NCBI GenBank assembly: GCA_023701075.1
Contig: JAMPXQ010000021.1
Span: 1 to 14,176 of the forward strand
From: Candidatus Woesearchaeota archaeon
Lineage (GTDB): Archaea; Nanobdellota; Nanobdellia; Woesearchaeales; GW2011-AR15
Direction of reading: 5' to 3'
Length of the DNA: 14,176 nt
Of this stretch, positions 1 to 8,500 are shown piece by piece. The notes below the pieces were generated by a model. It worked only from the letters and a program-made list of their open reading frames with translations. It ran no database searches and had not been told where the DNA came from. How positions within the stretch are numbered: position 1 is the first letter of the stretch; the number at the start of each line of letters is the position of its first letter. The translations under genes were made by a program, and so were the position numbers.

Positions 1-2
1 AT

Positions 3-1301
3 GGGACAAATTTCAAGCTGCTTTCAGATGACCTGACAAAAGATTTAACCGAGACGCAGAAAAGAAACATACAGAAGCTGATGGACAATATGGACTACAA
101 CCAGAGATATATCCTGGAACTTGAAAGGTCTTTTAGAAAACAGCTTGATGAGAAAGGGATAAGCGCAAACCCCTATGCAAATAAGAGGTTCTATCTTTTC
201 CTGGCTGCAGCATGGATGGTGAATTCAAAGATGGAATCAGACTCTGAGATGTTCCATGCAGTAGGCACCAATGCTTTCGGATACAAGAATGCGATAAGCA
301 CGCCAGCTGTCTTTGATGATACATTAAGAGAAGACTGGTCTTTTGATGATTCAAGAGAACGGGAAGAAACATATTATGATTTCTTTGAACATTTCGGCGG
401 CAGCTCAACAAAGCCCGAGAAGGCAGATAAAGACGATAAAGAAGATGATTATAAAACACAGCTATACAAATCAGAGAGATATACAGGGACAATACCTGAA
501 CTGGAGCATTATTTTGTTGCGCTGACAAAAGATAAATTCCGGTTCTGGTGGGACCAAAGACCTGAGAGGTTCTATCTTGTCGCACCTTGCAAGGCAGACT
601 TGGATGTAAAGGTGACCAAAGTTGAGTGCTACGGAGAACCACTATCCTATGAGAAATCCAAATCAAAATGGAACAGCTTCTTTGGGAATGAGGCAAAATA
701 TGAGACCGGCACAAAGAATGAGCTCTTGGCCGGCAGCGATGAGTATCCGGATGGAATTGTCCCTGATTTCTATGACAGATCGTCATCCGGCGAAGAAACA
801 ATGCTCTATTCTATAGATGAGAATGGCGAACTCATAAAGGATTGCCAAACCAACATGGGGGCTTATTTCAAGGAAAAGATAAACCCTTTCGACAGCCCTT
901 ATACACCCACAACAATAGAGATAAATCCAATACTGGACAAGAGGCAGGACCCTAACTACTGTTATGCCGGGTATGATTTCGAAGAGACAAAAATGTATCT
1001 TGCATTCAATGTTGCGCTGCCAATGACAACTTCACTGGTAGGCGGAGCTGCATGCTCAGCTGCTACGTTAGGGACAGCTGCACCTATATGCTTTGCATTA
1101 GGAGGATATGTAGGTTCAATCGCAGGAGGGCTTGCATATGAGGCCATAGAAGCAGGGTACCTAGGGGGAAGGGTGCACTGGCCATATCATACGCAGGAGA
1201 TAAGCATAGGGAAACAGACGCAGTACGCTGTCCAAGATGCGATTAGTGAGACTGATGCAGAGGACAATACAAATGAAAAGGAGACAGCAGAAAACCCATA
1301 A
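3..1301 (+). CDS. Hypothetical protein with C-terminal Gly/Ala-rich hydrophobic segment (5' partial)
   Basis: The reading frame is open from base 3, so the gene begins upstream of the window; the ATG at 81 is simply the first in-frame Met visible. At least 432 residues are present. The N-terminal part is charged and helical, followed by a Lys/Asp-rich low-complexity stretch near ATG-based residues 111-124. A Cys-containing middle region follows, then a hydrophobic block at about residues 306-358 (nt 996-1154) rich in Gly and Ala with GxxxG-like spacing, which could be a glycine-zipper membrane hairpin. The C-terminus is acidic. I do not recognise a family. It is the first visible gene of the pilin/peptidoglycan-hydrolase operon and overlaps the next gene by about 29 nt if that gene starts at 1273, suggesting co-translation and a role in the same surface system. 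Confidence 0.75.
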   Translation, partial: GTNFKLLSDDLTKDLTETQKRNIQKLMDNMDYNQRYILELERSFRKQLDEKGISANPYANKRFYLFLAAAWMVNSKMESDSEMFHAVGTNAFGYKNAISTPAVFDDTLREDWSFDDSREREETYYDFFEHFGGSSTKPEKADKDDKEDDYKTQLYKSERYTGTIPELEHYFVALTKDKFRFWWDQRPERFYLVAPCKADLDVKVTKVECYGEPLSYEKSKSKWNSFFGNEAKYETGTKNELLAGSDEYPDGIVPDFYDRSSSGEETMLYSIDENGELIKDCQTNMGAYFKEKINPFDSPYTPTTIEINPILDKRQDPNYCYAGYDFEETKMYLAFNVALPMTTSLVGGAACSAATLGTAAPICFALGGYVGSIAGGLAYEAIEAGYLGGRVHWPYHTQEISIGKQTQYAVQDAISETDAEDNTNEKETAENP

Positions 1302-1983
1302 AAAAATGGAGAATAAACTCAAGCTTATAATAGGGATTGTTGCAGGAATATTTATCTTAGCATCAGCAATTCTTTTCATTGCATTAATTGAAAAGAACAC
1401 AAGACCTATCAAAGAGGATTATTTTACAGCAGAACCAGAACCATGGGTGGAAAACACACCTTATGACAATGTCTCAAACAATATAAAGATAAATGTCCCT
1501 AGGGCCACAAGACAGAAAAGCATATATGAGATCAACAAGCAGGAATATTTCGATGACCAAACAGCGATACTGTTCTCTCATGTGATATATCAGGGAGAAT
1601 CGCCAGAACAGCAGTACATGTCCGGCAATATAAGCATAAAGATTGGTCCTGAGATGGACCCGGATGACGGCATCATGGAAGGGTTCATCCTCGCAAAGAA
1701 AGAAGAAGAAAGATTTGCGTTCTATCTGTTTGTCGACCAAGACTGGAAGGATAAGATGCGGTATACTAATGTACTATGGTCGAATAATTTTGATTCTGGC
1801 ATAACAGATAGGCCATTTAATTTCGACAAGGAGACAAACGGGATATATATCGATAAAGTAGAAGGGACTTTTGACTGGTTCCAAAAAAGCCCAAGAAAAG
1901 GAGGGATATATCTAGGTGAGATATCCAAGACAACATATGAAAGCAAGAACCTTAGCGATACCAGTTTCATTTATGTGAGGTGA
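1273..1983 (+). CDS. Single-pass membrane protein of unknown function
   Basis: About 236 residues from the ATG at 1273. I chose this start because GAGG at 1260-1263 lies 9 nt upstream; ATG 1306 is a shorter alternative that removes the overlap with the previous gene but lacks a visible Shine-Dalgarno site, and ATG 1237 would force a 65-nt overlap. A very basic N-terminus (KRRQQKTHKK) precedes a hydrophobic helix (LIIGIVAGIFILASAILFIA). The remaining roughly 190 residues should lie outside the cell and look beta-rich, with many aromatic and acidic residues. There is no Gly/Ala prepilin-type cleavage site, unlike the following genes, so this looks like an anchored accessory protein rather than a pilin. 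No family is recognised. The stop codon TGA lies inside the ribosome-binding site of the next gene. Confidence 0.75.
   Translation: MKRRQQKTHKKMENKLKLIIGIVAGIFILASAILFIALIEKNTRPIKEDYFTAEPEPWVENTPYDNVSNNIKINVPRATRQKSIYEINKQEYFDDQTAILFSHVIYQGESPEQQYMSGNISIKIGPEMDPDDGIMEGFILAKKEEERFAFYLFVDQDWKDKMRYTNVLWSNNFDSGITDRPFNFDKETNGIYIDKVEGTFDWFQKSPRKGGIYLGEISKTTYESKNLSDTSFIYVR
1977..1983 (+). promoter_or_regulatory. Shine-Dalgarno site GAGGTGA fixing the next start at 1989
   Basis: GAGGTGA matches the archaeal anti-Shine-Dalgarno complement and lies 5 nt before the ATG at 1989. It overlaps the stop codon of the upstream gene, so the two genes are probably translationally coupled. It argues against the in-frame GTG at 1980, which would sit inside the site itself. 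Confidence 0.8.
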
Positions 1984-1988
1984 AGATC

Positions 1989-2279
1989 ATGAACAAGAAA
2001 GGATTGGAACTTGAAGTCGCTGTGAAAGCGATCCTAGCGCTCCTAGTGCTGGTGCTTCTCATAGGAATACTATATCTTTTTGCAGTAAAAAAGGCAGGAG
2101 GAGGGATAGGCATCATCGTTGATGACACCAAAGATTCAGGGGACAGCGTCCTAGGAAGCCTCAGAGACCTCATCGGAGGGAAATGCGATGACGGCAAAGA
2201 AAAATGCAGCATCTCAGGGAAGCAGATGGAATGCCAGGATGGCAAGTGGGTGACACTGGAGGATGAATGTGAACCGTAA
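1989..2279 (+). CDS. Small pilin-like protein with class III signal sequence
   Basis: 96 residues starting MNKKG. A three-residue polar/basic stretch (NKK) ends in Gly, then comes LELEVAVKAILALLVLVLL, a hydrophobic helix. That is the pattern cut by archaeal prepilin peptidases, with predicted cleavage after Gly5 (inference). Acidic residues follow at +2 and +4. Behind the helix is a Gly-rich hinge (AGGGIG) and a small soluble part with four Cys residues (GGKCDD, EKCSIS, MECQDG, DECEP) that could form two disulfides. It is the first of six consecutive genes with this N-terminal design. The gene overlaps the next one slightly. It may be a minor pilin or an assembly subunit; the sequence alone cannot decide. 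Confidence 0.8.
   Translation: MNKKGLELEVAVKAILALLVLVLLIGILYLFAVKKAGGGIGIIVDDTKDSGDSVLGSLRDLIGGKCDDGKEKCSISGKQMECQDGKWVTLEDECEP
2258..2262 (+). promoter_or_regulatory. Shine-Dalgarno site GGAGG fixing a GTG start at 2269
   Basis: GGAGG directly abuts the ATG at 2263, leaving no spacing for initiation there, but sits 6 nt before the in-frame GTG at 2269. The GTG start also gives the leader MNRKA, matching the MNKKG and MNKRG leaders of sibling genes. Confidence 0.65.
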
Positions 2280-2769
2280 AGCTGCAGTCGATGCTATGAA
2301 AGTCCTAGTGGAACTGATAATATTTATCATAGTATTCTTTGTCTTCCTAAAGATAGGGAGCGACATTTGGCGGATATATGTCAGCAAGCCAAAGACAGTC
2401 ACTGAAAACAGTGTGAACCTCCTTGAGAAACACATAAAATATTTTGACGGCACGTCAGACCCTTTTCCGCTCCAGGTCGCGAGCATTCATATAATCAAAG
2501 GATACGATGAATCCTTAGATATCGAAGAGTGCAAAGCCAGCTGCATTGCTATAGTGAAAAATGACGGTAGCATTTACCGTGCAGTGGAACTTGAGAGCTT
2601 CCAGTCGTATAAGGAGAATGGCGTGAATTTGCCTAAAAAGATACGGCTTGAGGAGGGATTTGAAGTAAAATCAACAGAAGGAGCATCCAATTATGTGCTG
2701 ACAGAAAGCACCAATTGCCCAGGCTATGATGAAGAGTCTGAGGTATGCATCTCAATATCAGAAGGCTAA
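2269..2769 (+). CDS. Pilin-like protein with class III signal sequence, GTG start
   Basis: 166 residues from GTG 2269 (an ATG at 2263 would add two residues). The leader MNRKA is followed by AVDAMKVLVELIIFIIVFFV, a prepilin-like hydrophobic helix with an Asp near its start; cleavage after Ala5 is inferred. The exported part is about 130 residues, mixed alpha/beta, with Cys in pairs: EECKASC near the middle and NCPGY...EVCIS at the C-terminus, suggesting disulfides. The gene overlaps the upstream gene by 11 nt. It ends just before a short inverted repeat and a T-rich tract, after which a fresh promoter appears, so it may be the last gene of the first transcript. No precise family assigned beyond the pilin-like cluster. 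Confidence 0.78.
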   Translation: MNRKAAVDAMKVLVELIIFIIVFFVFLKIGSDIWRIYVSKPKTVTENSVNLLEKHIKYFDGTSDPFPLQVASIHIIKGYDESLDIEECKASCIAIVKNDGSIYRAVELESFQSYKENGVNLPKKIRLEEGFEVKSTEGASNYVLTESTNCPGYDEESEVCISISEG

Positions 2770-2798
2770 GCCTTCTTCTTCATCCCATCTGATTTTTC
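2761..2798 (+). terminator. Possible terminator: short hairpin plus T-rich tract
   Basis: GAAGG (2761-2765) and CCTTC (2771-2775) flank CTAAG, forming a short stem that overlaps the stop codon of the preceding gene. It is followed by a pyrimidine-rich, T-rich stretch including T5 at 2793-2797. Archaeal termination mainly needs the T-tract, so the hairpin may be incidental. A new TATA box lies about 30 nt further on. Confidence 0.35.
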
Positions 2799-2826
2799 TC
2801 ATGCATTCACATTGCAATAGAAAAGG

Positions 2827-2834
2827 TTTTAATA
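2827..2834 (+). promoter_or_regulatory. TATA box of an internal leaderless promoter
   Basis: TTTTAATA lies with its centre about 26 nt before the ATG at 2857 and is preceded by a purine-rich BRE-like GAAAAGG. This spacing puts the predicted transcription start at or next to the start codon, giving a leaderless mRNA. No Shine-Dalgarno sequence precedes this gene, which agrees. The promoter would drive the second half of the surface-protein operon (2857-9006). Confidence 0.65.
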
Positions 2835-2856
2835 GGCTTTCAATATCATATCACGC

Positions 2857-3282
2857 ATGAACAAAAGAGGCGATCTAGAAATATCGCTAAACCTATTGAT
2901 AGATATAATCCTGCTCGCTGTCGTCATACTGATATTCGCCCAGGCAGTCGTAAGCGTCTCTACAAATACTGATTTCCTAAAACGATTCTCTGCAAAAAAT
3001 GTTGCACTCATGACTGACACAGCATATACTTCGCCTTATCCATTGGAAGTCATGTATAAAGAGAAGACCTATGGATTCACCTATGATTTCAATGAAGAAA
3101 GTGTCGATGTCATCGAAGGCGCTGAAAGGACGAAATATGAAATAATAAGAGACACCAAAAAAGACCTGTCCATGAGGACCATAGCACCAGTGGAGATAGA
3201 TGGCGAGAAGATAGTACCTATACTCCTTGTCACTGATACCAATAGTCTAGTTCCAGTATCTGCGCTGCCAAAGGAAGATTAA
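2857..3282 (+). CDS. Pilin-like protein with class III signal sequence
   Basis: 141 residues beginning MNKRG, then DLEISLNLLIDIILLAVVIL, a prepilin-like helix with acidic residues at +1 and +3 after the predicted Gly5 cleavage site (inference). The exported part is about 105 residues with no Cys, and strongly beta-rich (KTYGFTYDFNEESVDVIEGA). It is the first gene after the internal leaderless promoter. The next gene starts one base after its stop, so they are co-transcribed. In design it matches the gene at 1989, and the two may be alternative or partner subunits of one filament. Function beyond that is not visible. Confidence 0.8.
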   Translation: MNKRGDLEISLNLLIDIILLAVVILIFAQAVVSVSTNTDFLKRFSAKNVALMTDTAYTSPYPLEVMYKEKTYGFTYDFNEESVDVIEGAERTKYEIIRDTKKDLSMRTIAPVEIDGEKIVPILLVTDTNSLVPVSALPKED

Positions 3283-3283
3283 G

Positions 3284-3775
3284 ATGAGAATGAAGAAACG
3301 AGGCATAGTATACCAGCCGGCATGGTTCATAGTCAGGCTGCTGATCCTTTTTGGTCTTTTTGGAATATTCTACTATGTCTCACATACGCTCATGTTCCGC
3401 AGCCTTTCCAGCCAAGAAGTCTCTGAAAAGATAGTCCTAAACAGGATATTCTACTCTCCTCATTCCATAACATATGTGGATGAGAACGGAAGAGTGTATC
3501 CTACGATAATCGACATAACAAAGTTTGACAGCCTGGTCCTTGACGAAGCAATCTTCACCAGGGACAACAATGCTGCGACATGGAAACTAGAACTGGACTT
3601 CAAAGACTCAAAGAAAGAGTCGTACATCAATAAGGAACTATATGAACGATGGAAAAACTATGTGAAGTTTGAACAGTATTCAAACATCAATGTGAAGAAA
3701 TATGTGCTTGTAAAAGAAGGGCATGAGATGCACCCCGGTGTCATAAAGATAAGCCTGGTGATGCATGATGGGTAA
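3284..3775 (+). CDS. Pilin-like protein of a DPANN-type surface cluster
   Basis: 163 residues. The N-terminus MRMKKRG is followed by IVYQPAWFIVRLLILFGLFG, a hydrophobic helix, with predicted processing after Gly7 (inference). AGGAAG at 3272-3277 supports the start at 3284; ATG 3290 is possible. The exported domain contains NRIFYSPHSITYVDENGRVY, followed by PTIIDITKFDSL. From memory this resembles a motif (NR-YSP---Y-DE--RVYP-IID--KF) recurring in pilin-like clusters of Pacearchaeota and Woesearchaeota. It has no Cys, unlike several siblings. It overlaps the next gene slightly and is clearly co-transcribed with its neighbours. Probably a minor pilin or pilus-assembly component rather than a major filament subunit. 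Confidence 0.8.
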   Translation: MRMKKRGIVYQPAWFIVRLLILFGLFGIFYYVSHTLMFRSLSSQEVSEKIVLNRIFYSPHSITYVDENGRVYPTIIDITKFDSLVLDEAIFTRDNNAATWKLELDFKDSKKESYINKELYERWKNYVKFEQYSNINVKKYVLVKEGHEMHPGVIKISLVMHDG

Positions 3776-4193
3776 GGGATTCTTCACCATGAGTTTTTAT
3801 GATGTCATTGCAATCATACTGCTCCTCCTTGTATTGCCTTTTGAACTCATGATACTGAAGGCTGCACCTGACAAGTCATATGCAGTGAGAGAGAAGATAC
3901 AGTATCTGGAAGATGATGATAATTTCATCGCAATCCTAAGGACGCCTTATGGAGACAAAATAATGCTCGACCTTATATTTGAGAATGATGAGAAACTGAA
4001 TGAGTACATGAACGGAGCGCTTGAACCTGCGTTCGGTAAGGTGTGCTGGGAACTCAAGCTGGACGGAAAGAGCATTGCAAAAGAGAAATGCAAGAAGATA
4101 CAGAAGGACGAGATACTGAAATCAGCCATCGATGTGCCTTATATGTCTGAAGCAGTGAAACTAGAACTGGTAGTGCCGGGGTACAGAGAATGA
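3768..4193 (+). CDS. Pilin-like protein with LRTP motif
   Basis: 141 residues from ATG 3768, chosen because GGTGAT at 3757-3762 lies 5 nt upstream and the leader then reads MGKG. ATG 3765 would add one Met. After Gly4 comes FFTMSFYDVIAIILLLLVLP, a long hydrophobic helix. The exported part holds NFIAILRTPYGDKIMLDLIF, similar to an LRTPV...DLI motif I associate with DPANN pilin-like proteins (recollection, not a search). Two Cys (KVCWEL and EKCKKI) about 17 residues apart could pair. It overlaps the upstream gene by 8 nt and the downstream gene by 4 nt (ATGA), so translation is likely coupled across the three genes. Confidence 0.78.
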   Translation: MGKGFFTMSFYDVIAIILLLLVLPFELMILKAAPDKSYAVREKIQYLEDDDNFIAILRTPYGDKIMLDLIFENDEKLNEYMNGALEPAFGKVCWELKLDGKSIAKEKCKKIQKDEILKSAIDVPYMSEAVKLELVVPGYRE

Positions 4194-5500
4194 GGAAAGG
4201 CTATATCTTCCTGATAGGCGCTGTCATCACTTTCCTCTTGGCAATGTTCGGACTTTATGTCGCTGTATCTGCACAGGCAAATAGGTTTGAAGGAATAATC
4301 GGAGAGAACCAGGCCAAGGTGCTTGACACATATAAGAAAGGAGAGAGAATATTATTCCTCATGGACATGGCTGCAAGATATGCATATATCGATTCCTTAA
4401 GAGACCTGGACATGACAACAGACTGCGGTGAATTTGAAGGTGTACCCCTAATAAATACCAAGGAAAAGAACTGCCTTACAGATATCAACAACAAGATTGC
4501 AGAATCTACAAAATCAAAGATGAATGAATTCCTAAGGAAGGCAGACATTCCTGCAATGGATTATGAAGCAACATTCAGAAGGTCGATACTGTTCAAGTCT
4601 GAGAAGTCCCTAAGGACAGATGTAGGAGATGAACTCAATCTTGCAATGAGCGACAAGAAGGTTATTGTCGAGAAGAAACCAGATGCTGCTCCAACGACAC
4701 CAGCTACACCAGCTACTCCGACAACACCAGGCACCGGCACTAAACCGACTACGCCGACTGCTCCAACAACTCCGGGAGGACAGAAATGCTCTTACTGCTA
4801 TAAGCCTTCACATGGTGGAGCATGGAGCCAACAATGGGGAAATTATGTGAAATCCATCGATCCTGATGCACAATGCGGGAACACAGGATGCTGTGTGGCT
4901 GACTGTCCACCAGATGCAAAGATAATTGACGTCCCTTATACAAACCAATGCCAAAAAGACATGAGACTCGGTACTCATCCTGAGAGCGTCAGCTATTTCG
5001 GATATGAAAATTTCTGGAAGACCTATGATGCGTGCGCAGCAATGTGCGGTCCGACATCGACAAAAATGATGGTTGATTACTATGGCGGCACTTGGAACAA
5101 AGACCTGGACTGGAAGCCGCTAAAAAGAGAGAATGACTGGTATGGGAATGCATACAGGTCAAAAATGCCTAAATTGATAGAATCAAAGACCGGCATCCCA
5201 TTCACCATGTCACCTAGAAACGATTATGCTTCCATAAAATACTGGATAGACCAGGGAAAACCGGTGCTCAGCGGGATGTATATCCCCGGAGGATGCCCTG
5301 AATATAGTCCATATACTTTCTATTGCTGGAACGGGATGGGACACATATGGGTGATAGTAGGATATTCCAAAGATTACGTAATCATCAATGACCCCTATAC
5401 AAATGAAGCGGGATGGGCAGCTGAATGGAGCCACCATGTCGTGCTTCCAATAAGCGCCTATGCTAAAGTCGCCAATGGAGATTCGGTGATCAAAGAATGA
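4190..5500 (+). CDS. Pilin-like protein fused to a C39-like cysteine peptidase
   Basis: 436 residues. The N-terminus MRKG then [20 protein letters not shown] is a prepilin-type leader and helix. A helical stalk follows (residues 30-160), including [20 protein letters not shown], a pattern seen in DPANN pilin-like clusters. Residues 164-197 form a Thr/Pro linker. The C-terminal domain (about 245-425) is C39-like: [10 protein letters not shown], then CGPTS with candidate nucleophile Cys286, GHIWVIVGY with His385, and IINDPY with Asn400/Asp401, giving a complete catalytic set. C39 peptidases cut double-Gly leaders or other peptides; here, beside a muramidase, it could cut murein peptides or mature pilins (inference). 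Extra Cys residues near 200-240 suggest a disulfide-stabilised surface domain. The stop overlaps the next start (ATGA). Confidence 0.85.
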   Translation: MRKGYIFLIGAVITFLLAMFGLYVAVSAQANRFEGIIGENQAKVLDTYKKGERILFLMDMAARYAYIDSLRDLDMTTDCGEFEGVPLINTKEKNCLTDINNKIAESTKSKMNEFLRKADIPAMDYEATFRRSILFKSEKSLRTDVGDELNLAMSDKKVIVEKKPDAAPTTPATPATPTTPGTGTKPTTPTAPTTPGGQKCSYCYKPSHGGAWSQQWGNYVKSIDPDAQCGNTGCCVADCPPDAKIIDVPYTNQCQKDMRLGTHPESVSYFGYENFWKTYDACAAMCGPTSTKMMVDYYGGTWNKDLDWKPLKRENDWYGNAYRSKMPKLIESKTGIPFTMSPRNDYASIKYWIDQGKPVLSGMYIPGGCPEYSPYTFYCWNGMGHIWVIVGYSKDYVIINDPYTNEAGWAAEWSHHVVLPISAYAKVANGDSVIKE

Positions 5501-8500
5501 AAAAAGCATTGATCTTGATGATTTTTATATTGCTTGCATCTTTCACATATGCACAGGTAGTGAGAGTAGAATTGGATGAATCATATCACATAACAAAATA
5601 CTTTGCAATAGATGATGTCTCTCAGTATTTCTTCTCAACAGGCGCGACTCCATATATTGAAGATGTCAGAGTCATAGGGATAAGCAGCAGCCAGGACTAC
5701 AGTTCAAACCCTCTGCTCAATAATGTGGCGTATATCGATAGCATAAAAATAGGCGAGATCCAGGTCTATGTGAATGATACATTGGTGGATGATAAGGTAA
5801 TCAATTTCTGCAACACTAATGGTGTTTGCGAGCACACGCTTGAGTTTTCTGAGAATGCGTTCACCTGCAGCGGAGACTGCAGCCCTGAAAACGACGGGCT
5901 TTGCAGTCCACTCGATGACAACATATGCGACCAAGACTGCGGGAGCTACGCAGAAGGATGCTTTGAAGAGTCCTTGATAAAAAAATGCAATGATATATGC
6001 GGAGAGAAACAGACCTGTGACGGAACAACCATAATGACAGAGAATGGGGCATGCTGCAGCGGGGAATGCGTCTTTGATGACCCATGCAAAGATTACTTCA
6101 ACGGCACTGTGTGCAACGACCAAGAATATTGCGATGGAAAAACAATGAATCTGGATGAGGGGCTATGCTGCGCATACGGCGAATGCAAGACCCTAGAAAT
6201 TGAAGACAGATATGAAAACCTGACACTTTATGATGATGTGCAGGTGCAATATGAAGACAAGATATTCATCTTAGGAATACTGCTGCTCATACTGCTCCTA
6301 GCATGGTACATCAGGAAGAGAGACCTGTTCATCTTCATCCTTATGATAGTCACATTGGTTGCGCTCATCCTTTGCTTCACAGCCTCTATAACCGGCAATG
6401 CAACAAAAGAACCTATCGGGAAACAACCAGCTTATATCACAGGATATTATGCAGCATTAGACACTGATTTCGACAGGTGGTATGATAATGAAGATACGGA
6501 CGGGAACGGACTCTACTATTGCCAGGAGAACGAAAGGAAGCTATATCCTCAGTTCTATCCTAATAAAAAATTAAAGCCTGGAGAGAAGCCAAGCTTCTAT
6601 GCAGCTGTGAAATGCCAAGGGCATGGATTCGCAAATTTCAACGGTGTGATAAAACAATGCAAGTATTATAATATACAAGCGACAAAAGAGGCCAGCGAAC
6701 CTTTCTGCGTCCCGATAAACCAGCTGACCAGGGGACCGACTGCATCAGGCACATTCCCCATGCCAAAAAGGACACTTGCGTGCCCACAGGAACTGCAGTT
6801 CGGCACATGGATTTATCTTGATTTTGGACAGAATTTCTGGACAGGATGCTATATATGCGAAGACAGGGGAGGTGCCATCAAAGTCAATGGAGGCGTGTAT
6901 CATTTTGATGTCTTCAAAGGGATGGGCATCGAAGAACTCAATAGGATTCCTATGGCTTCAAGCGCTGTCGCTTCAGTAGGATGCGGAGACAATAAACCAA
7001 GCAGCGATTATTATACAAAAAACCCAACACCTACGACCCCAACACCAACGACACCGACTGCTCCAACAACACCACAGGAACCTACGCAACCGCAAAAAAA
7101 TCCTAATGCTGCCAATGCTGACATACCTGATGAGATACTCAAAGGAGAGAAGCTAGGTTATTACTACCTCAACCCTTCAGTGAAGGTCGAAAATGAGTTC
7201 GGCCTCATCCCTTATATAGTCAAGGCTGCAAAAGAATGCAGCGGCGAGAAATATGACTGTGTAAGAGAGACTATCCCAAATCATTGGCATATAGGTGAGA
7301 GCTGCGAGAATGATGAGAAGCCCAGCGGAAGCATCTATAAATTCTGTGTCGCAAAATCCTCTCTTGATGAAGAGAACGGAAAACTTGTACCGCAACAGAT
7401 ACTCCTGAAATTTGCAGTCGATCTAGACGGCATGATGGATGAAGCTATAGAAGAACCTGCTGCTGTTCTGCCAACCACGCCAATCGATACAGGCACCAGC
7501 AACACCCTTGATAATTCTTGCGTCATCAAAGAGACTGATCTCACTTCACTAAAACAGAAAGGGACATTAGGCATAGATGTGTCACATTGGGAGAGCAGCA
7601 TAGACTGGCAAAGCGTCGCTTCTGAAGGAGTCAAATTCTCATTCAACAAGGCCACTGAAGGAACAACTTTCATTGATGATACTCTTAAAATATATACTTT
7701 AGGCGCAAAGGACAGAGGGATCCTTGTAGGGCATTATCATTTTGCAAGGCCAACTATGAATTCACCTGAAGATGAGGCAAATTTCTTTGTGAATACAATA
7801 TCACCCTACCTAAAGAAAGACGGAAAGACACTCAGGCCAGTCTTGGACCTGGAAGACGGATACCAACTTGGAGGCGAGGCATTGACCGCATGGGTAAACA
7901 GGTTCATGGCAAAAGTGAAAGAGAGGACAGGAATCACACCAATACTATATACTAACATAAATTACCTGAAAAATTACCTGCCATCAGACATCAGTACAAA
8001 ATACCCTATATGGGTGGCAAATTATGAGACAAGCCAGCCAAGCTATTCAAGCTGGTATTTCTGGCAGTACAGCGAATCAGGAAGCCTGAAAGGAATACCT
8101 TATGATGCAGTAGATCTTGATTATTTCAGAGGGAACCTAGACTGCCTGAAATCCAATTTCCTCCTGGAAGGCACAGGAAGCGCGGTATCACAGCCTAAAC
8201 CAAGCACGTCAACAACTACAGGCACACAGACGCAGGCAGGCTTTGAAGAAGCATTCAGCGGAATCACCTATGGCAAATTTGTGACAAAAAATCCCAGGCC
8301 TCTAGTATATTTTGTGACAAAAGTTGACCTGACCAATCCAAATATCAAATTCCTTGTGACGCCAGGCAGCCAGCTCGGGCAGAGGACTTCAGGATTCCTG
8401 GCAAGCTATGTCTCAAGCGGGATGAAGGTAGCGATAAATGGCGATGAGCATCTAGGTACATCCAATCCAAAAGGCAGGGCCATCTCACAAGGACATGAAT

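Noticed and set aside
133..801. 222-residue minus-strand open frame
   Set aside because: It lies wholly inside the first + strand gene, has His/Ser/Arg/Cys-rich shadow composition, no ribosome-binding site or promoter, and no recognisable domain.
5704..6123. 139-residue minus-strand open frame
   Set aside because: It is antisense to the Cys-rich repeats of the muramidase protein, with no start signal and shadow-like composition.
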